Shown one piece after another: positions 25,446-35,400 of a stretch of DNA of 35,550 nucleotides. The stretch is from Ruminiclostridium cellobioparum DSM 1351 = ATCC 15832 (GTDB taxonomy: Bacteria; Bacillota; Clostridia; Acetivibrionales; DSM-1351). The stretch covers positions 1 through 35,550 of the forward strand of contig NZ_JHYD01000054.1 in NCBI RefSeq assembly GCF_000621505.1. The letters are read 5' to 3'. The notes under the pieces are model-generated. The model saw only the letters and a list, made by a program, of their open reading frames with translations. It had not been told where the DNA came from and did no database searches. Position 1 is the stretch's first letter, and each line of letters opens with the position of its first letter. The position numbers and the translations under genes were made by a program.

Positions 25446-26339
25446 ATGAGGAAGGTAAAAAGGACAAGGTTAATAGTAATAATCTTAGCTATGGTATTGG
25501 TAGTAAATGCCGGTTTGGTAGGCTACTCAATGATTGGGGGAAATCTGCTTGTATCAGATAAGAACAGCTCTGATAATTCTGTGAAAACAACAGTAAACAC
25601 TCAAAATTCCAAGACTGTGGACAATGGGTTAAAAGATGAAGCCAGCACCGAAATATCCAAGGAGATCCTTGATTTGATAAAAGCACAGGACCCTGACAGC
25701 TATACAAAAAATTTAAACAATTATAAGCAGCTGCTTGAACTTTTAAATGTACACGTAAAATTCAAGAATGAAATTGAAAGGCTTATAAAAAAGGGAAAAA
25801 AGCTTCCGGACATACTAATAGCGTATTCGTTCCTGAATGATTGCTATGGAGGTATGGAAGATATAGAAAAGCTGGTAGATAAGAAAGAAGCAGGTAAAAA
25901 GTGGCCTGATATCTTTAAGGAATATTTTAAAAACAATCCTGAGTTTGTTCCAAGAGACTTTGAATCTGATTATCTGGAAAGGTTATTGGATTCGGGCACA
26001 AACCAGGATACCATAATGATAGCCGACAGGGTAAGCCAGAAAGCAAAAGTCGAAATTGATACTTTAATAAGCAAAAAGCAGGCAGGAGAAAGCTGGAGAC
26101 TGATAAATGCGGAGTACGGCATAGTTAACGGTTTGGAAAAGTCCCCGCACTTGTCGGTTACACGCACTCAGCTTACAAAATATACTACTCAGACCAATCT
26201 ATCTGAAAAAGAGGTTATAAACGCTCTGACGATAGGGACTAAACTTGGTAAGTCCGCCGATAGTGTCCTTAATTCTGTTAAAAAGGGACTATCAAAAGAG
26301 GAAATCTATGCAATGGCTTTTGAAGAAAAATATTATTAG
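25446..26339 (+). CDS. Membrane-anchored protein with short helical repeats
   Basis: The family is not recognised. The 297-residue protein has an N-terminal signal anchor (about 8-30, LIVIILAMVLVVNAGLVGYSMI), a polar linker (35-70) and then an all-helical region with at least three degenerate repeats of the form I-E/D-x-L-(I/V)-x-K-K-x-x-G-K/E-x-W/P-x-x-I. Examples are near residues 110-125 (LIKKGKKLPDILIAY), 140-160 (LVDKKEAGKKWPDIFKEY) and 208-225 (LISKKQAGESWRLINAEY). The end (KKGLSKEEIYAMAFEEKYY) carries a fourth, weaker unit. ATG 25446 has AAGGAG (25431-25436) 9 nt upstream, overlapping the stop of the previous gene. The position directly before the RHS gene suggests a partner in export, anchoring or stability of the RHS protein (inference). 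Confidence 0.75.
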   Translation: MRKVKRTRLIVIILAMVLVVNAGLVGYSMIGGNLLVSDKNSSDNSVKTTVNTQNSKTVDNGLKDEASTEISKEILDLIKAQDPDSYTKNLNNYKQLLELLNVHVKFKNEIERLIKKGKKLPDILIAYSFLNDCYGGMEDIEKLVDKKEAGKKWPDIFKEYFKNNPEFVPRDFESDYLERLLDSGTNQDTIMIADRVSQKAKVEIDTLISKKQAGESWRLINAEYGIVNGLEKSPHLSVTRTQLTKYTTQTNLSEKEVINALTIGTKLGKSADSVLNSVKKGLSKEEIYAMAFEEKYY

Positions 26340-26356
26340 AAAATACCATTAATTCC

Positions 26357-26399
26357 AAGGAATTGTTTTTTTCCTTGAAAAAACAATTCCTTTTCAAGG
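26357..26399 (+). promoter_or_regulatory. Two mutually exclusive hairpins before the RHS gene
   Basis: Hairpin A: AAGGAATTGTTTTTT (26357-26371) pairs perfectly with AAAAAACAATTCCTT (26378-26392), 15 bp with a 6-nt loop. Hairpin B: CCTTGAAAA (26373-26381) pairs perfectly with TTTTCAAGG (26391-26399), 9 bp. The two share bases and cannot coexist. B covers the first part of the AAGGGGGA ribosome site (26396-26403) of the RHS gene; A leaves it free. A is also terminator-like, with TTTT after the stem (26391-26394 overlap), though the T-run is short. A role as a translational or attenuation switch is inferred. Confidence 0.55.
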
Positions 26400-26410
26400 G
26401 GGACTTAATT

Positions 26411-29400
26411 TTGAAAAATATAAAGAAAATATTAAAACCCATAGTAGTCCTGATAACTTTAATAGTGACCTCAATAATATCAATGCAGGGTACATATGCA
26501 ACTACACTTGAAGAACAAATGAACAACCTCATAGGGCCAAAGCAGCAATATAACACAATGCTCTCGCCTGCGTACCTGAGAAATAACGTATCGGAGGAGT
26601 CGATCAGCCCGCAGAGCGGAGATATAACTCTTTCGCAGACTGATTACGTTCTGACCGGTATAAACGGGCTTGACCTGGAAATAAAAAGAATGTACAGAAG
26701 TGGAACTTCAAACGTTCAAAACATGAAGGCTGAGTATCAGAACGGTGTTTGGGTTGACCAGGTATATTCCGACAATAATACATCCTCCTTCTATGAAGAC
26801 CGGTATGATCTTGGAGTGGGAATGAGGTTTTCTTTCCCTGCAATTGAGGCAAAGTCCAATTCTGATGGATCAAGCTACAAATTTCTACACACTGAAGCAG
26901 GTGATGTATACAGGTTAACCGGGCCTGAAAAGGTAGACGGTGTAAATACATATGAGCCTGAAAATCAGACAATTAAAGATGTTACAGTTAAAGAAAACAA
27001 GGATTTCAGCAATGGACAGACCGATGGAACGTCCTTTTATGTAATGGAAAATAAAACCGGAAAGAAAACATATTTTGCCGAAGACGGCCGCGTTTTGGGT
27101 ATTGTAGACAGGTATGGCAATAAAATAACCTTTGAATATAAAGCCCAGACATATACCATAGACGGAATTGCAAAAACCAAAAAGCTTATTTCAAAGATCA
27201 TTGATACAATGGGAAGAGAAGTAACTCTTGAGTATAAGGAAGATCAGAATTTTACAGTTGGAGCAATAGAAAACAATAAATATAGTCTTGAAGACAGCTG
27301 GAAGGAGTCACAAAACCCCGACACAGTTAATTCCGGCGATCTTAAAGGTAAATTCCAGGTAATAGTCAACCTCCCCGGAGGAGAAAAAATAATATACGAT
27401 AAATCTGCAGTACTGGTCAGCAGTTCAAAACATGTGGTAAGAACAAGGCTGCAAAGGGTTTATGATGTTGATGGAAAGCCAAAATATCACTATTGGTATG
27501 ATCAGCCCAGCCTTGGATTTACATATACAAATGGAACGAATTATAAGGCATATAACAGATATGAAAACCTCACACAGATAGATTACTGCAGGACAAACCG
27601 GGTAGAGCGTTTTACCTATAATACATATACAAAGGGCCTTGCAGACAGCGGCAGTATGGAGTACAGAAAAATTTTCGAAAAAAAGGAACTTGCTAAAACC
27701 GGCTATGATAATACCCAAAGCAACTTCCTTGACAGATTTCAGTTCGATGTGAAAGACAGAATAGAATACAAATATACAAACGAGGCCGACGGATACGGTT
27801 TTAGCGGCTATAAAGCCAATGATGATGCTTACCTGAAGGATACCTATAAATACTTTTCCGAGAAAAAATTAAGCAATGGAACCGTTATTAAATACACATA
27901 CAACGGTATCCATGAGCAGGTAAACAGTGAAGAAACAGGGACGGATCATAAGATTGTCTCAACTACCGAATTTGATGAAATGAAATTCCCGAAAAAAATC
28001 GAAAGTATTACCACCGGTTTTGAAAATGGAAAGGTTAAGGGGCAGCCTGTCAAGAAAACAGAAAATTACAGATATGACATGTACGGGAACCTGACAAACT
28101 ATACCGGACCTATTGCAAACAGAGACGATAAAGGCTATCCTGCCGATAACGAAAATACTGTTGTATATACTTATGCTTATGACAAATTCCATGTCCTCCA
28201 GTCAAAAACCTGGAAGCTTGATAAGAATACTACAAGCCAGGTAATCTATACTATTGATGATAAAGGTAATGTAACCAGAGAAGAAAGTGTGCATACCAGT
28301 GACAAGGATTTATGGAATATAGCGGAATACGAGTATGATAAATATGGTAACATGACAAAAAAGACAGTGCATTCGGACGGAAACGATCAGGTCACCAACT
28401 ATGAATATGGAATAGATATCGATGGTGTAAATCAAAAAGGTGCTTACCTGACGAAACAATATGGCACTGCCAATGGTGTTGAGATTTCCAAAAGATATTC
28501 TTATGACTTTAACACCGGGAATATGAAGGCCGAACTGGATGGAAAAGGCAACAGAATCAGTTATGAATATGATACATTAAGCAGATTGCAAAAAATAACA
28601 TACCCTGATAATACAATAAAGCAGTATACATATAATGACTTTAAGCTTCAAAACAGGCAGATAGAATATATTGACCAGTCAGGAGAAAAATTCAGGTACA
28701 CCTATGATATTTTCGGAAATCAATTAAACCATAGTGTATATGATAAAGAGGCCTGGCACACGCTGCTGGCAGATGAATATGATGCGCTGGGCAACAAGAT
28801 AAAGGAAACCGATTCAAACGGAAACAGTGTGAAATTCACATACAACAGTGAAAACAGTCTTGTAAAAAAAGATTACTATGAAAAGGACTCTGCTAAAAAG
28901 GAAAGCCTGACACTTGACTATACATATGGAGCAGATGCCGACACAAAGCTGCTCATGCTGCTGACTGATGAAGACGGCTATACAAAGCGCCTTCACTATG
29001 ATATTGCCGGAAAGCTGATAAAATCGGAGCAAACCCCGGATAAAACCAGTTATTATTCAGCTTCATACGCATATGACTATGTTGGAAATGTTGTAAGTCA
29101 AACAGATGCAAAAGGTAATACTGCAAAATATTCTTATGATGACCTTGGAAGAGTTGTCAGCAAAACAGATGCTTTAAATAACGAGACAAGATATACATAT
29201 ACAAGCTTTGGCCAGGTGGAAACTATTGAGGAGCCCGGCGGAAGAACAACTAAATACATATATGACAGCATAGGACGGATAGTTGAGGAAAGAGTATTTG
29301 ATAAGTCGGCTGCCGACAGCTGTGTATATAAGAAATACACCTATGATGAAAACAATAACGTAACATCAATATCGCAGGGAAAAGTTGATAAAGACACCGA

Positions 29401-32400
29401 TACCTTGGCGGCTTTTATGGAGTACGCATATAACAGCATGGATAGGGTTACCGATGAATACAGCAAAATAGACTCGGTTAAAAAATCACATACCCGGTAT
29501 TCCTATGACAATAAGGGTAACAAAACTGGTATTACACAGTACATAAACGAATCCGGAAGCAGTGCGATAGGATTTGTATATGAATATAATTTCGCAGATA
29601 AAGTAACCAGAGAAGAAGGTATAATGAGTGATGTAATTTCGCCGGCTCAGATTGAAAACCATGGAAATTTCATCAGGAAATTCAGCTATGACTACGAAGG
29701 AAATGTGCTCTCACAGGAGATATATAACGGTGCGGGTTTTGAGAAAACCACATACGGCTATGACCACAGAAACAGGCTTATAACAAAAATTGAACCCTTT
29801 ACGAAAGAGGGTGCTGTGAGGACAACCTCCTACAGTTATGACAAAAGAGGAAATCTTGCCTCTGAAACATTAAACCGTTCAGGGGTGGATTGCACTACAC
29901 AGTATCAATATAACGGTATGGGAGGGGTAGCAGCCAAAATCGACCCAATGGGTTATGTGAGCAAATACCTTTATGACGAAAATGGGAGCCTGATAAAAGA
30001 AATAGACCCAAGATTTTCGGCACAGGATTCAACGAATGCTCCGGGAACCGTATACGAATATGATGCACTTAACAGGCTGAAAAAGGTTTCTGTATTTGAT
30101 GGAAGTGAAAGCATTGTTATCAGTTATAAAGAGTACGACGGACGTGGAAATATCATAAAAGAGGCGGACGGAGAGGGCTACAACAAGGATAATCCGACAG
30201 CATCCTTTGGGAATACATATGTGTACGATGCTTACAACAATGTGCTCCAATATACATCTGCCCAAACCTTCAAGGATAATAAGAATAACGGTACCGACAA
30301 TTATTCAAGAAAATATACTTATGATGCCTCCGGCAGAGTCCTCAGCGAGACTGATGCTTATGGTAACAGGACACAGAACATTTACTTTCTCAATGGCCTT
30401 TTAAAGCAAACCATATACGCAGACAATACATCAGAAGGCTACGAGTACGACCTCACGGGAAATACGCAGGTTATTAAAACAGATAAATTAAATAATAGAA
30501 CTGTAACCTATAGAAACCTGTTTGGAAAGGTTTACAGAACTGATAATCCCGACAATACTTATGAAACCTATGAGTATTCTCCTAAAGGTGAACTTGCTTC
30601 GAGTGTTGACAGGGCAGGAAATGCCAGGTATTTTGAATATGATCTGTCGGGGAACCTCACAGCCGAAAAGGATTATGTCAAATCAGACAGTACATACGAT
30701 TACTACAAGCTTGTTAAGAGCAAATATGATGAAGCAGGTAATATTCTAAGCAGTGAAACCTTTGAGTATAAGACGGCTAAAGCTTCCATGGCAGGACAGG
30801 AAACCTCGATGGGTGACAGAGCAGTATATACCTATGATAAAAATGGGAGAACAACAAAAGTATCTGGCCCTGCGGGACAGGAAACTATTAATGAGTACGA
30901 CAAAAAAGGCAATCTTGCTACTAAAAGAGAAAAAGTTGATACTGATAACTACAAAGTTACCAGGTACATATACGATGTTCAGTCGAGGCCAATTACACAG
31001 GCTGTGCTTGTAGATACCTCCGATGTAGAACATAACTATCTTAGAAATGCGGAGTTTGATAACGAATATACTGCAAAAGTAAAGGCAAAAACAGCCTATA
31101 CCTACTATCAGGACGGACAGCTTAAAACAAAAACCGATGCCTATGGCAACACCACACAGTTCAAATATGATCTGGATAAGAGAGTAAAAGAAAAAATAAA
31201 TGCTTTAAATAAAACAACAAGCTATAATTATGATCTAAACGGAAACCTGCTGGAGGAGAAGAATGCTGCGGGAATATCCATGTACTATGAGTATGACAGT
31301 ATGAACAGACTCATCAGGAGGAAAGCGCCGGCAGCAGGCGGGGGGCAGGCAGTAACCAGATACATATACGATGAAATGGGCAACCTTAAAAAGCAGATAC
31401 AGCCAAACTTCTACGAGGGGAACAAGGATACTGCCGGACTTGCAGAAACAATGAAGGGCACCTCGTACGCTTATGACAGCATGAACAGACGCACAACAAC
31501 CGTATCACCGGAAGACAGCACCCTGGAATACCTGAAATACGATGCCAACGGAAATATTGTTAAGAGAGTGGACGGACTGAGGTTCAATGTGGATATCGAA
31601 GCCTCGGCAGGTACAAGCTATGAATATGATGCCCTGGGAAGAGCGATAAAAACAACAAATGCCCTGCAAAGCAGCAAGACCTATGAATACGATATCCTTG
31701 GCAATCTTACCAGAGCTACCGACGAAAGGGGTAGCTCCACACTTTACAAATACAATGCAGACGGAACACTTGCAAAGGCAATCTTTGCAGACACTGGAAG
31801 CGTAGAATACACCTATGACAGGCTGGGACGGAAAATATCCCTTACCGATCAGCGTGGAAACACCACAACGTATAGCTACAACAGTTTTGGCAGTATTAAG
31901 GCAGAAACAGACTGCTATGGTAATTCCATGGAATATATGGCAGACCTCCTTGGCAATATAGTGGCATTAAAGGACAAAAGAGGAAGCATTACATACATAA
32001 CCTATGATGCTGAAAACAGAGTGGTTTCCAAAAGGATTCCATTTGAAAAAGACAGCGGCGGAAGTGTGCTCTATACTATTGAGAATTATGTCTACGATGA
32101 AATAGGGAATGTGATAACCAGAGAGATTACAGGAACAAAGGACAAGCTGTCGGCAAAAAAGACCACCTATACATACTATGACAACAACCTTGTAAACACA
32201 GTGACCGATAGCAGCGGAGCATACACAAGAGCCTATTATGACAAAAACGGAAATAGGATTAAAATTGAAAGTCTGAGATCAGAGGGTATATTTGATATAC
32301 AAAAATTTGAATACGACAGCCAAGACAGAGTAATAAAAGAAATAAAACTGGTAAGCGAAGAGGACATTCACAATGCTGCCGGTATGCCTAACCTGGACAG

Positions 32401-35400
32401 CCTCAAGGACGGCGAGTATCCAGGTAAGCTCATGCTGATTACAGCCTATGAATACGATATTCTTGGAAACAAAACAAAAGTAATCAGTCCGATGGCTTTC
32501 GGCTGTAAGGAAGATGATACTCAAAACAGAGCAAATTATACAACCGAATACTCTTATGACCTGCTAAACAGACTAGAAATGACCACAAGAAAATATGACG
32601 GCAGGAATGTGTTCACCCAGTATACCTATGATGCGGCAGGCAACATGCTCGCAGTTAAGAACGAGCGCGGCTATACCACTGTATATGCTTACGACGGGCT
32701 TAACAGAGTGGAAACAATAACAGATGCAAAAAACAACCAATACAGGTATGCCTATGATCTGTCCGGAAACAAGTTGTCAGAAACAAATGCAAAGGGCTAT
32801 ACAATGACCTATGACTATGACAAACTGAACAGGCTCCAGACAGTCACAGATGCCTATAACAAAGTCATAAGCAGAAAAGTCTACGATGCCAACGGAAACA
32901 TAATAAAGGAAATAGACGCAGAAGGCTATCAGTCTGCCGGTGATGATGAATCCAGATATGGCACAATATACACCTACAACCTTGCAAACATGATAGTATC
33001 ATATTCAACACCTGAGGCAGCGGAAAAGAACAAAATCAGTATAAAATATACCTACAACCAGTACGGAGAGGTAATAAAGCAGACCGACGGCCTGGGCAGC
33101 ACCATTTCCTATGAATACGATGCTGCGGGAAATCTCACCAAAGTGACCGACGCACTGGGAACAGTAACAAAATACAGCTATGACAAGCAGGGCAACAAGC
33201 TTACAATGACCGACGGAAGGGGTAAGCTTACACGTTATGCCTACATAGCCTTTGGGAATCTTAAGTCGGTAATAAATGCAGATAACCAGACTCAAACCTA
33301 CAAGTATGATCTTGAAGGGAATACAGTCTGCGTAACCGATAAAAACGGCAACAACACACTATATACCTATGACAACAGAGGGCTCCTGCTCCAGAGAAAA
33401 GTGGCCGAAACAGGGGATAGTATCACCTATGCTTATGATGAAACAGGCAACAGGAGCTCCATGACCGATGAAAGCGGAACAAGTATCTATTACTATGACG
33501 AAAACAACAGACTCACCGGAATACAAAAGGGTGGCAATACACAGATAAGCTATGCATATGACCAGACAGGGAATATTGTAAAAGTAACCGACCTTAAGGG
33601 CAATACAGTAGAATATACCTACGACAAATCAAGTAGACTGGAAACTGTAACCTGGGGAGGAAAAACAACAACCTACTCGTATGATGACAATGGCAGAAGA
33701 AGCTCGATTACCTATGTGGGAGGGGTATCGGAAAGCTACAGCTACGACAGGGACAACCGGCTGATCACACTTACAAATATGAAGCCCAACGGCGGCAGAT
33801 TATCTGAATTCAGCTATACCTACGACCTTGCAGGGAGACAGATAACAAAAACCGACCTTTACGGAACTACAGACTATGAATATGACAAAGCGGGGAGAAT
33901 CACAAAAGTTGCAACACCTGGAAAAACTACCGTATATTCATATGATAAGGCAGGAAACAGGGTATCCCAGAACGAGACATATACATCACTTCAGCCAAGT
34001 GACTATGTTGACGAGAGTACCGGAAAAGAAATACAATATATATTGAAGAAGAGCGATTATACCTACTCAAACACAAACCAGCTTTTAAAGCTGGTAGAGA
34101 GAATGTTTGACGAGAACAATAAAGAAATCGCCAGAAAAACAACAAAATACAGCTATGACAGCAACGGAAACCAGTTAAAGCAAAGCATCAGCCATTCTTT
34201 GCCTAATAACACCGGGCTGCGCCCAAAAACAACAGGTACGGCATATGGGGATAATGTTTCAAACACCATAGACAAGCTGGTAGAAAAAACAAGCTACACC
34301 TATGACGGCTTCAACAGGCTCAAAAAGACAGAAACCGTCAAAGCCGGAATTCGCACAACCGTTGACTTTACCTACAACGGAGACGACCTGCGTGTAAGCA
34401 AAACAGTAAAGAAATCCGACAGGGGATACCAGGCAGAAGTAACAAACTACCTGTACGACAGACAGAATGTTATCCTTGAAACGAATGCAAGCAACAATAT
34501 AAAGGCAAGGTATGTAAAGGGAACAAACTACATAGCAAAAGCGGATGCAGCCGGAAAGGAGAGCTATTTCCTTTATAATGGTCACGGAGATGTAGTACAG
34601 ACAGTAGATGCAGCAGGCACAGTAGAAAACCAGTATGACTATGATATCTGGGGCAACCCTACCCTCACAGTCGAAACCACCAGTAATGCAATCCGCTACA
34701 CAGGTGAATTCTACGATCAGGAGACAGGCCTTTACTACCTGAGAGCAAGATACTATGACCCATACCTGGGACGCTTCACCACAGAGGACAGCTATTGGGG
34801 CGAAGATAACAACCCGCTGAGTTTGAATTTGTATACCTATTGTGAGAACGACCCGATACAGTATGTAGACCCGAGTGGGCATACAACAGACTGGGAGATT
34901 GATTGGTTCATGGGTAAACAAGGTGATCCGTCTGAATATAAAAACGGGATGCGGGTTACCAAATCATCCAGCAGTTCGTCAGGCAGTACTGTTACTTTAA
35001 GTGATGTAGCTGATGCAACTACTTGGAGTAAAGGCTCTTCAAAAGCGACATTTTCATTTAACGGTACTCAACAGGACTTATATGTAGAGAACGGAAAAGC
35101 ATATGACAGCTGGGGAAATGTAAGAGGAACCATTGAAAACGGACATATTGTAGTAACTAATAAAGAGTTTAACAATATGTTTGGAAACAGCACAGGTTCA
35201 GTATCAAACACTACTACTGTGAACGTAAAGCAAGGGGATCACGTTACGTCAGCTTCAACCTATGCAGGTTCCAATGTAACCATAAATAATTATGGCATTA
35301 TGGATACTATAACTACTGGAAAGAATAGCAGTTTGACTCTTAATAATTATGGTACAGTAAAAAATGAAGTTAGGCTTGGGGAAAATGCAACTGCTGTGAT

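Noticed and set aside
34259-34921. Minus-strand open frame of 220 codons inside the RHS gene
   Set aside because: It is antisense to the most conserved part of the RHS core; its Cys/Val-rich translation is typical of shadow frames and it has no ribosome site.
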